Shown here in pieces: positions 10,576 to 21,513 of a stretch of 64,000 nt of DNA. Every line of letters starts with the position of its first letter. The stretch's first letter is position 1. The notes below the pieces were generated by a model. It worked only from the letters and a program-made list of their open reading frames with translations, was not told where the DNA came from and did not search any database. Source of the DNA: Heloderma charlesbogerti (Eukaryota; Chordata; Lepidosauria; Squamata; Helodermatidae); contig JANEZZ010001906.1 in the NCBI GenBank assembly GCA_026122225.1, positions 310,001 to 374,000 on the forward strand. Reading direction: 5' to 3'. Position numbers and translations under genes: made by a program.

Positions 10576-11211
10576 TCACCCCCGGAATGAGGTTAATGGC
10601 ACAGTCAAAAGGGTGGGGGGGGGAAGCCGGTCAGCCTCTTTCTTGTCAAACACATCCCGAAAAGCTGCATACTTCTCTGGGAGGATGACGGTAGCTGAAG
10701 GACTGCCAGAAGCAGACAAGGAGGGGGAGGAAAGGGTTAAGGCCTGGGCCGGGACTGGCGCCTCCTCCGGGAGGCAATGCTCCTGGCAGTAGGGAGACGC
10801 AAACTCCACTTGCTGATGTCCCCAAGAAATCTGAGGGTTATGCTTAGAGAGCCAGGAAATACCCAGCACGATTGGGCATAAGGGAACCTTGGCTAAGTGA
10901 AACTGAATCTGCTCAACGTGGGACTGGGGGCGCATAGCGAGCGGAACTGTAATCCAGGTCACCGCACCCGAAGAGAGAGGACGCCCATCAATGGTCTCCA
11001 CTGCCAAGGGGGCAGGAAGGGGCAGGGTAGGAATCTTGTGTAAAAGGGCGAAGGACTCATCCATGAAACTGGTCATCACCCCCGAGTCCACTAAAGCCAG
11101 GGCCTCCATACACCCCCTCCGAGAGGAGCGGAGGTGAACATGCAACAGCAGATGGGAGGGTGTGGGGGGGTTGAGGAAAGCACCCACCCGGTGGGGAACT
11201 GACCCCCACAA
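10576..11211 (-). pseudogene. Gypsy aspartic protease region
   Basis: A retropepsin-like segment: 'LALVDSGVMTSFMD' carries the DSG active site (usually DSGA, here DSGV). It is followed by 'VPLCPIVLGISWLSKHNPQI', the second-half motif typical of the Sushi/RTL group. The protease would process the element polyprotein. The frame then shifts relative to the RT at a run of G residues near 10613-10622, and its last residues are out of frame. Confidence 0.82.
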
Positions 11212-11319
11212 CGGAGGCCCCCAACAAGCCTGGGGGGCAGCCTAGTCAGGCCTGGGGATGAGGAGGAGGGGGAAGGAGAGGAGGAGGAGGAGGGAGCGGA
11301 GCAGTGGATGTCACTCGGC

Positions 11320-12185
11320 AGGTCTTGGCGAAATGCCCCAGCTTTCCACATCAAAAACATCGGCGCTCAGCACGGCGGCACTTAAACTCCTCTGGCGGCA
11401 GCAAGGCTCAAGTAGCTCCCAGCTGTATCGGGGTCTCCTCTACCCCCAGCGTCAGAGCGGGGGGTGGGGGAGGAGGCAGGAAACGTGGGGGAATGGTAGG
11501 AGGGAAATACCGGCCCCTGGCTCCCCACCGGGTCTGCCGGCGCCCCTCCAGTCGACTATCTATCTGAAGGCAGGTCTGGATGAGCTCCTCCAAAGTAGGC
11601 GGGCTGGGCGTGCGTGCCACTCATCCAAAATCTCGTCGTTCAAACCATCCAAAAACTGAGCCAGTAGCGCGGCATCATTCCACTGTAAATCCTGCATCAG
11701 CAAGCGAAAGGAAGTTGCGTAGCTGGAAACTGAGTCCTTACCCTGCCGGAGGCGGCGAATCTCCCGAGAAGCCATCTGCGTGCGCAGGGGGTCACCGAAA
11801 AAATGTGCCATGGCTGTCATGAAACCTTGATAGTCCCCGAGCAGGGGGTCATTAGCGAGAAGAAGTCCCAAAGCCCATTTAGCTGCCATGCCTGACACTA
11901 GATTAATGACGAAACCCACACGAACCTGTTCCGTCTGGAAATCCTCAGGTCGAAGGCGCATGTACAGCTCTGATTGGACCCTGAAAATCTGAAAAAGTCC
12001 TTTCTCACCAGAAAACTTATCTGGCAACGCCACCGGGCATTCACGGCATGGGGGAAGCGGAGGTGGGGGGTTTGAAACATAGCCTGTAGATCTTGCACGG
12101 CCGCCATCAGTTGAGCCATCTGATCACAGAGCAACTGGTTCTCTTGCAGCAGAGCTTGCAGCGCTGGGTCCCCAGCACCCTCCAT
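11320..12185 (-). pseudogene. Gypsy gag with a broken zinc knuckle
   Basis: Gag builds the capsid of the element. An ATG at 12185 starts a coiled-coil-like segment ('LQALLQENQLLCDQMAQLM'). A frameshift in a C/G run near 12065 leads into the capsid part starting 'VALPDKFSGEKGLFQIF' (PEG10/RTL-like). A second frameshift lies near 11615. Close to the C-terminus a CX2CX4HX4C zinc knuckle (ending 'CGKLGHFAKTC') is interrupted by a TGA at 11351-11353. Proline-rich sequence surrounds it. Confidence 0.8.
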
Positions 12186-12187
12186 AA

Positions 12188-12245
12188 GGCAATCGGAGAG
12201 AGAGAGAGAGGAGAGAAAGAAAAAAAAAAAAAGAGGGACAGGGAC
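12188..12245. repeat. GA-rich and poly-A simple repeat in the gypsy leader
   Basis: GAGAGAGA followed by an A run between the gag start and the 5' LTR. On the minus strand it is a pyrimidine tract in the leader. Confidence 0.6.
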
Positions 12246-12250
12246 CAAAC

Positions 12251-12780
12251 TGTCAAGGGCTCCTTGGAGGGCTCTCTCAGTCTAATCCAGTAGCCAAGTC
12301 CAGACACAGACAAAGGGATTCTTTTCAAAGCTTTATTCTTCTTTTACAACTTAACAACTCTACAGGTAGCAACTAGATCTGAGCAGCAGCATCCCTATGC
12401 CCTAAGTTGGAACAGTTGGTCCCTGTTTGAAAGGCAATTACTGGCAGACCCCTGTATTTAAGGACTAGGGAGAATCCCTCCCCTTTTCCCTTGGATCCTC
12501 TGGGCGCAACCGTTCTTTGAGCGCGAACCGGGCACTACGCCTCCTTTCCGCGCCCTCCATTTGGCACCGCTCTCTGCGTCTGCGCCGTACATCCACCAAG
12601 TCTGCTATCTGTGCTGGGTCACTCCCTGGACTGCTTTCTAAACTAGGAATGTGGGTGGGAGGAATCTCTGTCAGCTGTTGGTCCTGGGAAAGAGGAGCGC
12701 GCTTCTCTCCCAGGAGCGACTGCTCTTCCTCAGCATCAAAACTACTCTGGGATTCTATGGGCTCAGTGTCCACCCTGACA
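12251..12780 (-). repeat. 5' LTR of the gypsy element (530 bp)
   Basis: Begins TGTCAAGGGCTCC and ends CACCCTGACA on the plus strand, giving inverted TGTC/GACA-type ends. It aligns closely along its length with the split copy at 7426-9074. On the minus strand it is the upstream LTR, followed by TTTGGTCCCTG, where a primer site would sit. The matching tRNA could not be assigned. Confidence 0.88.
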
Positions 12781-12896
12781 GTCATGGGCCCTTGTACTAT
12801 CTTGTCCAGAATGATTTCCCTCTTTCCTTACCTTGTCAACCTTAAATACAGCTTAGCATTACATCTGCACCAATGTCAACCACAGTAAGTGCTCAC

Positions 12897-13731
12897 TAGG
12901 GCCCCATCTACATGGCACCGCTTTCACCCTTCACTCCATCGCAACTGTGCAGCATTGCAGCTTTGAATTAGCTTCTGCTGCGATACACTTGTGATTTACT
13001 GTGGGCTTCCCCAACAGACTCCACTGTGCCCTTTTTTTGCCATTATATTTTAATGCACAGCTGTGCAGGCCTGTGAGCATGGGAGTGCAACAGTTCAGTG
13101 GCTGTTTTGTATTTTAGGGGTTCTGTTGTATCTGTCTGTCCCTCATTAGGCAAAATGCAGGTGATCTGTGCTCCTTCACTTCCATGCCAACTGTTTGGCA
13201 GTTCCTCAGCCTGAGACTCTCATGATGGTTCGCATTCACTCAAGGCATGAGCGGTACGTGCCTACCCATTGCTCCAAAATGGTGGCTGGAGCGAAGTTGG
13301 TTCTCCCTCAAGACCCCCCCCCCCCGGCCCTTGGGCACTGAGTCCAAAAGCAACCACTGCAAAGGTACGAAGCTGCAAAGATGTGCGAAAGCATGGTTAA
13401 ATAAATGAAAACACCTCTCTGTGCCTCTGTAACTGAGCAGCTGAGAAGGGACAGGGGGAGTGAAAGGGCATCACAGAGTGACGCAAGCACTACACTTGCC
13501 TACATCACACCCACTGCAAAATGCGAAGTCGGTTTGGGGAAGGGATAGACAGCTCACAACCACGGGAAACCTGCAGCAAACCAAAGACATCGCAGAAAAA
13601 TGCCTCCTTGGAAATCCGTATTTTCCAGGAGAAAACCACAGATGGCTGCAAAGTGGTGTCTGTGTCGTCTGTCCCAAAGGACCTTGACTCGCAGCCGCCC
13701 TGGAGTAAAAGGGTCATGTAGATGGGGCCTA
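12897..13731. mobile_element. Non-autonomous DNA transposon, Harbinger-like (835 bp)
   Basis: Terminal inverted repeats: TAGGGCCCCATCTACATG on the left and CATGTAGATGGGGCCTA on the right. The ends resemble those of the element at 28179, and GGGC-type ends next to a TA-containing trinucleotide suggest PIF/Harbinger. The target duplication is not clear. It contains a C run at 13315-13325. No transposase seen. Confidence 0.65.
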
Positions 13732-14690
13732 GGTCCCCATGTCAAACTCTTCAAATCCTGGTTAGCATTAACCATGGTTCGCATCAGTGCAAATGTAATT
13801 TCAAACTATGCTTATGTTATGTCCAGCAAAGGAAAGGAATCCACACCAAAGGGAGCAGAGAGGCGGGTGTGGGTGTGAGCCTATGGCCCACTCCCAATCT
13901 CTTAACCATGGTCATGTCATCGACAGCTTTATACATGCACTGGGTTTTGGTTTCCTTCATTCTCTTTCAGCTTAACTTGCACCACAGGGATGTTTTGAGA
14001 ATAAAATGAGATGAAATATATAGGCACATGTCTCAAATCCTTAAGATAAAGTTGCAAAGAAACCCAAGTTTTGCAAAATTATCTTTAAAGTGTTGCTATC
14101 CCCAAAAGATGTTACAATCTTTGCTGATTGACTCATTCACTTATTAAAATGTTTCTTTCCACAAGGTTGTATCTGGGTGTATATGGCTTTCTTTTTGCTA
14201 TTTTTCCCCTCCTGCTGCTTTTCCTTTTTGAATTCAGGCAGAGTGATTAAACCCAACTCATCTATAAAACACTGGCACTAAACCATATTTAGATATTTAA
14301 GGGCTCACATATTTTCTTCTCCTGAATAGAATACAAAATACGATATCACATTTGCAGCTTACTGAGTAGGATGTCTACCCTAAAAAATGGAAGAGATTGT
14401 TTTCATAATAAATTACTGGCTGGCACGTGCAATCCTTCTATATACCCATAAAAGAAAGCTATTAAGACACTTTACTGTGAAAAGGCTCTTATTTTTCTGG
14501 TTTTCTCAAGTCATTTTTCACAAAGATTTAAAAAGACAGAAGCAGGAACAGAACTCAGTTGTGCTCACTTTTCTCCATTCCCAAGATAAAAAGTACAGCA
14601 ATCAATAGCATGTTTTATGAAGATTCAATAGACTAGGATGCACAGGGTAGCTGGGAAGGGGAATAAACATTTATTTCCATGAAGGATAGC
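13732..14690. other. Unrecognised AT-rich sequence
   Basis: No gene or repeat family recognised on either strand. Confidence 0.4.
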
Positions 14691-14708
14691 AAGAGCTGAC
14701 AATTGATT

Positions 14709-14836
14709 TCTTTAACCAGTGTAAATACAATATAACCAGTGTAAATTTCTTCAACCAGTGATTTCTTTAACCAGATTTCTTCAACCAGTGATTTCTTTAA
14801 CCAGATTTCTTCAACCAGTGATTTCTTATAAACCAG
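14709..14836. repeat. Short tandem repeat, about 30-bp unit
   Basis: Units of the type ATTTCTTCAACCAGTG plus ATTTCTTTAACCAG repeat about four times. The CCAGTGTAA motif returns after the adjoining MITE at 15299, so the MITE may have inserted into the array. Confidence 0.75.
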
Positions 14837-14840
14837 CTTA

Positions 14841-15276
14841 GGGCGCAATCCTATTCAGATAGGCGTCCACCTCTGAACTCTGAGGCAACCGCCTATCCAG
14901 AGCAGGGCAGGAGCACAGAGGGGATCGTTCCCTCCACGCTCCTCCTGCCCTGCTTTTTCGGCTAGACAGCCGATTGCGGCTGTCTAGCTGTGGGAGGGCT
15001 GTGCAGGGGAGGAGGCTGCTGTACGACACACTGGATGTGTCGTACAGGCATTTCCGCCCTCCCCACCCCGGAAAACGCCACCAGAATGCCCCTTTTCAGC
15101 CGCTCCGCACTCCTTTTGCGAGCACAGAGGACAGGGTTGTTCCACGCTGCCTTGGAGTGAGGGGAAGTCAGTTCTCCAGGAACCGACCTCGGAGCGCGGG
15201 CTCCGAGGTCGGTTCCTGGAAAACCAGATATCCTATGGCCATCTAGCCACTGTCTAGCAGCCATAGGGTTGCTCCC
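14841..15276. mobile_element. Harbinger-like MITE, 436 bp (family 1, copy A)
   Basis: Ends GGGCGCAATCCTAT and ATAGGGTTGCTCCC, flanked by TTA on both sides (14838-14840 and 15277-15279). The 3-bp TWA duplication is typical of PIF/Harbinger. The GC-rich interior has internal inverted repeats (GGCTAGACAGCC; CCGACCTCGGAGC and its complement). Copies B and C lie at 25482 and 60125. Confidence 0.78.
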
Positions 15277-15299
15277 TTAACCGCTGGTAAATTTCTTTT

Positions 15300-15535
15300 A
15301 CCAGTGTAAGAACTGGTAACTAGCAACATGACTCAGTCAACTCTAGAAGCTTAAGAAGTCCAACAAGGTATGGCTTTAGATCCATCATCTTGCTGGAGAA
15401 AATATTAAAATGGCCCTTTCACCCAGTTCTGGATCCTCCTTTAAGTAGCTCCATCTCAGTTGTCCCCCTTTTTTTAAAATTTGCAAATAACAGACAAAAC
15501 CAAAAACAAAGGGGAGAGGAGCCACAAAAGAAAAA
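15300..15535. other. Short unrecognised spacer
   Basis: No recognised feature. It ends in A- and G-rich sequence leading into the 72-bp array. Confidence 0.4.
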
Positions 15536-15900
15536 AAGGGGGGGGGAGAGAACATATCATAAAACATATCCATGCACAATAATCATTTACATCACCCTTA
15601 ATTTTAAAAAGGGGGGGGAGAGAACATATCATAAAACATATCCATGCACAATAATCATTTACATCACCCTTAATTTTAAAAAGGGGGGGGGAGAGAACAT
15701 ATCATGAAACATATCCATGCACAATAATCATTTACATCACCCTTAATTTTAAAAAGGGGGGGGAGAGAACATATCATGAAACATATCCATGCACAATAAT
15801 CATTTACATCACCCTTAATTTTAAAAAGGGGGGGGAGAGAACATATCATAAAACATATCCATGCACAATAATCATTTACATCACCCTTAATTTTAAAAAA
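15536..15900. repeat. Tandem array, five copies of a 72-73-bp unit
   Basis: Each unit has a run of 7-9 G, then GAGAGAACATATCAT, CCATGCACAATAATC and ACATCACCCTTAATTTTAAA. GAGAGA starts at 15546, 15618, 15691, 15763 and 15835. Copies differ at very few positions, chiefly in the G-run length and one A/G, so the array is young. The period is a multiple of three, which leaves a repeating 24-residue frame on the minus strand. No ribosomal or family evidence supports translation. Confidence 0.92.
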
Positions 15901-16198
15901 AGAAAAGAAAAAGAGGGAAAAAGAAGGATTTGATATGCTAGCTGATATACCCGGCGTTGCCCAGGATGTGATTTTGTCATAGGCACTATTTGTTAGAAAC
16001 ACGTTAAGGTAGGTTTATGCTTCTCGGAAAGGCCCCATAAGGTGAAAAGTTGAATCCACCAGACGTGATTAAAAAAGCACAACAATGAGCAGATTTAATA
16101 AAAAACACTACTAAAAATGCAAGAGACTGAATCTGTAAGCACTACTACAATATAATCCACACTGAATCTCGTACCACTATTAAAATGTTCAACAGAGG

Positions 16199-16629
16199 TT
16201 TCCTTGCTGGATATTGCAGGAACAGGGGAGAGAAACTAAATGCTCTCCACAGTCAGAAAAGAAACCATGAGTAAAGGGAACAAATGGCAGCCAGCCAATC
16301 CAAGGTGAAGGAAGTCAGAGTGAATGGGAGAGAGACCAATAGAATGAAAGATGGCCAGTAGGATAACTGGTAGCTGAAATCAGAAACCTGGCCTGTACCA
16401 TGATTGAGAGGGTGTACTTGTTAATAAGGGAAAGTATAAACAAAGTAATAATGTAACCCAGTGACTCCTGTCATACGCTCCAGCAAGTGAGAATGTGAAC
16501 TAAAAGCGGCAGCAACTCTAGGGCCCAAATGGCAGGCTCAGTGGCCCCTGCAGTGTGATTAGGCCCAGGGCAGCTCCGCCTAATGCCGTCTTACTGACAA
16601 CCCTGCAGCGAGCCACAAACACACAAACC
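16199..16629. repeat. Direct repeat, copy 1 (period about 657 bp)
   Basis: From GCTGGATATTGCAGGAA through CCAGCCAATCCAAGGTGAAG to GAGCCACAAACACAC. It aligns with 16856-17294 over about 430 bp with scattered substitutions. Confidence 0.85.
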
Positions 16630-16855
16630 CAAAAATCTTCAGTTCAGCTACACGTAAAACTCTGCTATTTTGCCCTTCATTTTGCAATTGCCTTCTCAAC
16701 TCCCCCCAGTTCACCCTTTTATGAATAAAGCCCCACGTCTCCACTCCACTGTGTCATCCCAGCCCCTCAGAAGGGCGAACGCACACCGCACCACATTTCA
16801 CATCAGTGTTAATCACACACCACTAACAGGGGTAAAGATATTTAACACCAATTTG

Positions 16856-17294
16856 CTTGCTCGCTGGATATTGCAGGAAAAGGGCAGAGAAATGAACTGC
16901 TCTGCACAGTCAGAAAAGAAATCATGATTAAAGGGGAGGGAACAAACGGCGGCCAGCCAATCCAAGGTGAAGGAAGCCAGAGTGAATGGGAGAGAGACCA
17001 ATAGAATGAAAAATGGCCTGTAGGATGACTCATAGCTGAAATGAGAAACCTGGCCTGTACCATGATTGAGAGGGTGTACTAGTTAGTAAGGGAAAATACA
17101 AACAAAGTAATAATGCAACCCAGTGACTCCTGTCATACACTCTGGCAAGTCAGAATGTGAAGTAAACGGGGCAGCAACTGTAGGGCCCAAAGGGCAGGCT
17201 CAGTGGGCCCCTGCAGTGTGATTACACCCAGGGCAGCTCCCCCTTATTCCCTGCGTTACAGACGGCCCTGCAGCCAGCCACAAACACACGCACA
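16856..17294. repeat. Direct repeat, copy 2 (period about 657 bp)
   Basis: The second copy of the 16199-16629 segment, same strand. The sequence between them (16630-16855) differs, so this is either a tandem duplication of about 657 bp or two parallel insertions of one element. Confidence 0.85.
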
Positions 17295-17379
17295 ATTTTT
17301 GACTTTTATATATATAGAAGATATATACGTTAATATAAGCAGTCCATATATCTAAATAAGTATCCATACAAGACTGACG

Positions 17380-17960
17380 GCTGCAAGAGATATGTTCAAA
17401 TGTAGCAAGAGCAGTAAGATCTTCAGACCAATGAATGATAGATTGGTGGGTGCTTATCCTCCCAGGCTTGAAGTAGAAGTTTCTTTGCAACTGTAAGGGC
17501 TCTCAGTATCCGCGTTTGCTGTCCATCTGTTAATCCCCACATCACAAGGATGTAATCAAAGAGTGCGTGGACATCTGCTATTATCACAGATTTTTTAAGA
17601 ACAAAATGTATATGAACAGTGACTTCTAACCAAAATGAAGCCACTACAGGACATGCCCACATCATATCCCTCAATGAGGCATTGCCCACATTACATCACC
17701 AGCATGTGGCAGAGCTAGCCAGCTTCTTTTTAACAAGCCTCTGTGGTGTTAAATATGCGCAAACCATCATTTTTTGTTGAATAAATGTCAATTTAAAATC
17801 TACAGAAATAGCGCATATGGAAGTTAAGGCAACTTTTCATTGATTAGACTGTATAGAGCTTTCCAACTCCCTATTCCATTTCTATCTGACATTCTGAACA
17901 TCTACTTTTCTACATTCCAAAAAGACTTTTATAAACAGCTATTGTAGGCTTAGCTTTCTG
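17380..17960 (-). pseudogene. LINE-1 ORF2 C-terminal fragment
   Basis: The minus strand shows the cysteine-rich C-terminal motif of L1 ORF2: 'VCAYLTPQRLVKKK', then 'ATCW', a stop, 'CNVGNASLRDMMWACP', 'VVASFW', and 'ILRALTVAKKLLLQAWEDKHPP'. The spacing matches the L1 pattern of a tryptophan-cysteine pair, a (W/M)WACP box and an AAK/W helix. The frame is interrupted and the copy is old. Confidence 0.75.
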
Positions 17961-19026
17961 TAAAGAACCAATTAATTTCTCCAACAGTGTAGGAAGTGCT
18001 GAAGCACTCATCACTGATGGCCCATATATAGACCCTAACAAATGCTATAGCTGAATATACTCCTAACTAGCACTAGACAGTAACTGATATCTAATCCACA
18101 ATACTGAAAATGGTAAAAAATCATAGTCCAATCCTGTTAACTGATCTAAAGTATGAATTCCACTATCAGCTTAGTTCCTCTACATAACAGGCCGATTCTC
18201 TACTTTCAGGACTGGATTCTCCCCTGAAGTTAATTTAGCATGAGAATATGATCAAACTGCAGCTGATGAGACATTGCAAATCTCTCTCACTGCTAAAATT
18301 GTTAGTGCAGCCGTTCCTTTCTTTTTAATATACCTAGATCAGTTCTCCCGTCTGACCATTTGGTCGCTTCCCTGCAACTCCACACGTCTAGCCTTAACTC
18401 CTGAGCTACCAGCAGCCAGGTACTCCGTGCTGGCTGCACAGCTTTGGGGGTCCTTGGCAAGGTACCTTCCATGGGTCCCTCCCTCACTGTCTTCTCACTG
18501 TTATTGTCACCAGCTGCTACTGCTCTTCCTTTTTTTCATCATTTCTACCACTGGCTTGCTTGACAGGCAGGGAGCCAGTGAGCAGGTAGGCAGTGGCATC
18601 TACTGCTCCTCCTTCTCACCACCATCATTGTCTGGGCCAGAACGAGAGGCAAGTGAACAAGCAGGCTGCAAGGGTGAAGAGGAGGGAAGTCCACAGGTCT
18701 CCTTTCAGTGGGGCCCTGCTGGGGTGCCCAACCATGCCTACCCTTGATGCCAGCCCAACAGGTGTCTCAGAAGGCCAAGAAGAGTAGGCTTTAAAGATCA
18801 AGGGCTCCAGTTACAGCTGAAAAGGAGTCAGCTTTTCTCCCTCAGCTTTCTTACTGTCACCTGATTCCACAAGCCCATTAGCACACAACAGGCCCTATAA
18901 AACCCTTGGGGCCAGGCTAGTCTGTTAGTCTGAAGAACTTTTCTCCTTGTCCTTCCCCGCTTTGACCATGTATCTGCCTCTTCTAGATCTGACCCTCAGC
19001 CAGAATTTGACCACATCACCTCTTTC
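17961..19026. other. Unrecognised sequence
   Basis: No gene recognised. A 157-codon plus-strand frame (18274-18747) has no domain or family resemblance and a biased low-complexity composition. Confidence 0.4.
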
Positions 19027-19374
19027 TAGGGTGGCCAGTTATGAATCACCCAAAAAGAGGACACGCATCAAAAACTAGGATAACAATTTGCATAAAATTT
19101 GCATAATGTAAATTTAGAAATGATTATTATAATTTAAATGCAAAAAAAAGTACATCTCACCATAGTGTGGAAGACTGACCAGGTGACCTGTGTGCCTGCC
19201 AGTGCAGTTTGCTGACCAGGTGCTCTTGATGGGCAACATCTAGGTTCAGACTTCCTTTTGATGGTTCTTTATCAGCCCTTCAAATGAAGGACACTTCCAA
19301 AATAGAGGACAATCCCCTGACAATCCTTCAAACTGAGGACTGTCCTCTGCAAAAGAGGACACATGCCCACCCTA
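19027..19374 (+). mobile_element. hAT-like dispersed repeat with TAGGGTGGCCA end (copy 1)
   Basis: Ends TAGGGTGGCCAGTTATGAAT and CATGCCCACCCTA are inverted repeats. The interior holds AAAAAGAGGACA and AAAGAGGACACATG on either side of an AT-rich middle. Related copies are at 50990-51305 (inverted) and 52576-52930. Confidence 0.65.
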
Positions 19375-19639
19375 TATGTTCCTTTCGCCCTTGCTACTTG
19401 TGACAGAACCAGGCTTTTTTTCCAGCTGTGGCCCATGCTGGTGTGGAGAAAGCCCTGACAGACACACTAAACTCCACATCCATCCATCCGCTGATAGGAT
19501 CTATAGCCTGGTACCTCTGTGGTTCCAGCTAGCATCGGGCTGTCTAACCTTCTTTGCCTCTTCTTCATCTTGAGCTGCAGAAATATATGAGCCAAGGCCA
19601 CACTGGGGAAAGAAAATCAATTCCTTCAGTGATGCACAA

Positions 19640-20335
19640 GGTGCAGCCCTGCCTAGAGAAACAGGATCTTGCCACAGTTATATGCCTTGCTAACACCCAG
19701 GTTAGATTACTGCAATGTATTGTACATGGAGCTAACTATGAAGGATGCTTGGAAACTGTCATTGGTTCAGAGTATTGTAGCTAGGTTATTAACCAGGACT
19801 TACAGATCTCATCAGATCTCGCTAGTACTTAACGGTGCTGGTTTTAACCTATAAAGCCTTACACGGCTCGGGACCACAATACCTCACTGAACACTTCTCC
19901 CAACCGAATGTACCCAGACACTACGATCAACATCTGCGGCTTTCCTCTGAGTGCCACCTCCAAGAGAGGCTCGGAAGGTGGCAACAAGAGAGAGGGCCTT
20001 CTCAGTGGTGGCCCCCTGACTGTGGAATGAGCTCCACACTGAGGCCCACCTAGCACCAACACTGTCATCTTTTCAACACGAGGTTAAGACTGTCCCCTGC
20101 TCCCAGGCATGTCTTGAACAGGACTATTATGGGGAAACTGTTTACTGACTTTGTTTTTTAGCTGTTTAAATTGTTTTACATTTTCTGTGTTAAACATTTT
20201 TAGACTGTTTTTATCATAATGTCATATTTTTGAAATATTGTTGCTGTATCTTTTTATGAATTGTTGTAAACTGCCCAGAGAGCTTCAGCTATGGGGCGAT
20301 ATAGAAATGAAATACATAAAATGATAATAATTAAA
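19640..20335 (+). pseudogene. L2-clade LINE 3' fragment
   Basis: Decayed L2 RT C-terminus: 'TPRLDYCNVLYMEL' (19690-19731), then traces of the VLTYKALHGSGPQYL motif (19835-19885), 'RALLSGGPLTVE'-type remnants in shifting frames, and the standard tail TAAACTGCCCAGAGAGCTTC with ATATAGAAATGAAATA at 20270-20315. Several frameshifts. Confidence 0.8.
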
Positions 20336-21240
20336 GATTGGCACTTGCTGCCAGTTTGTTTCTGAGTCCAATTCTAAGTGCTGATTTTGACCAAGGGGCT
20401 TAAGCGCAAGATAAGTTCAATGATGAACTACACTTTCTCACCTCCACCCCTTTTCTATGACACATTTCTGGAAGAAGAGACAAATATGCAACTACCCAAT
20501 GTGAACTGATAACCTAAATTTTACATCTGTGTAACAATATTTTGCAAATAGCCTAGCAATTCTTTAGCACAAGAAAAACAAACCCAGAAATATGTATAGC
20601 CTTTGGTCCTGTATAAAAGGAAGAAATCACTGCATCCAGCAGCCAAATTATTAATGGCTTAAGGGGCCTTCCAGAAACATGTGAAGAAAAATGCTAGAAT
20701 TATTAATGCACAGAATTAGTAAACAGACTGTGAGATATTCTGTGCAGAAGAAGGCCTCTGTTGTGGAAAATGAATATATTCCCCATGTCCGGGTCAAACA
20801 CCTCACGTAATCTACTCTCTAAGCAAAAGCAACCAGCTCACTGGATGCTTTTACATAATTGTCTGCAGTCAGCAGCACCCAACTAACCCACACTGCAAGG
20901 TGAATACTGTTATGTACATGCACCCCACTTCTGAGCAGTGCAAAGTTTCAGGGGACTTTCTGAAGGGAAGAGCTTCCTGTACCCACACTGGGCTCTCAAT
21001 ATTATTTTGAATATGGGAAAATCAGCAGAGTAGCTTAGCAAAGTACCTTAGAGGGTGCAGGGCAGGCTGTGTAGCATCCATAGCTCTGTCTTCCAACACC
21101 TTGCTGCTGCTCCCCCAGCATCTGCTGCCTGAGGCAGCCACCTCACTTTGCCTAATGGTAGGGCCAGGCCTGAGTCTGAGCAAGGTTGGGGGAAAGGCAA
21201 ATGAGGGAGGAGCTGCAGGACAAAAGTGGCAGAAGGGGAA
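20336..21240. other. Unrecognised sequence
   Basis: No gene or repeat family recognised. Confidence 0.4.
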
Positions 21241-21244
21241 AAGA

Positions 21245-21513
21245 TCGTCTTCATCCATATGAGCCTACCGGGTTCTTAAGATCTTCCTGAGGGGCCTTTC
21301 TTTCAAGACTGCCACCTTCAGAGGGTCTTCTTGGTGGCCACTCCCCAGTTATAGAAATCTTTGCTGAGAGAGGCTGGGTTCGCTCCCTCCCTGCTATCCT
21401 TCTACCAGCAGGCAAAGACCACTTTATTCAGGTCTTTGAAAGCAGGTCTGTTGGGTTGGAGGCTGTTTTTACTCTGATACTGTTGTGTTTTTAATTGTGT
21501 TTAATGTATTTGT
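21245..21513 (+). pseudogene. Older LINE tail, left part (split by BovB)
   Basis: A decayed L2/CR1-group 3' region. It continues after the BovB insertion at 24737-24832, where TAAGCCTCCTTGAGTGCC, a GGCGGGGTACAAGTC motif and AAATAAATAAT repeats form the end. Confidence 0.6.

Larger units (their letters stand above)
7426..12780 (-). mobile_element. Ty3/gypsy LTR retrotransposon, Sushi-like, integrase absent
   Basis: Two direct LTRs (TGTCAAGGG...CCCTGACA) bracket gag, protease, RT and RNase H remnants, all on the minus strand in the usual order. The LG-type protease with a conserved 'WLSKHNP' motif, the gag region and the RT resemble the vertebrate Sushi-ichi/RTL group. Only about 300 bp separate the RNase H end from the 3' LTR, so the integrase coding region (normally well over 1 kb) is missing. 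Frames are broken by at least two frameshifts and several stops. Flanking 5-mers (CTCCT and GTCAT) do not match. The 3' LTR contains a later L2 insertion. It is an immobile or formerly non-autonomous copy. Confidence 0.88.
15930..17330. repeat. Degenerate repeat region bounded by CCCGGCGTTGCCC and a TATA repeat
   Basis: It starts with GATATACCCGGCGTTGCCCAGG, a motif common next to TA-repeats in squamate dispersed elements, and ends near TTTATATATATAGAAG. The family could not be named. It includes the two large direct repeats listed separately. Confidence 0.45.

Noticed and set aside
15536..15900. Regularly spaced repeats resembling a CRISPR array
   Set aside because: The units are contiguous with no unique spacers, and the DNA is vertebrate; it is a tandem minisatellite.
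18274..18747. 157-codon plus frame
   Set aside because: Low-complexity leucine/serine-rich text without family resemblance; likely chance.
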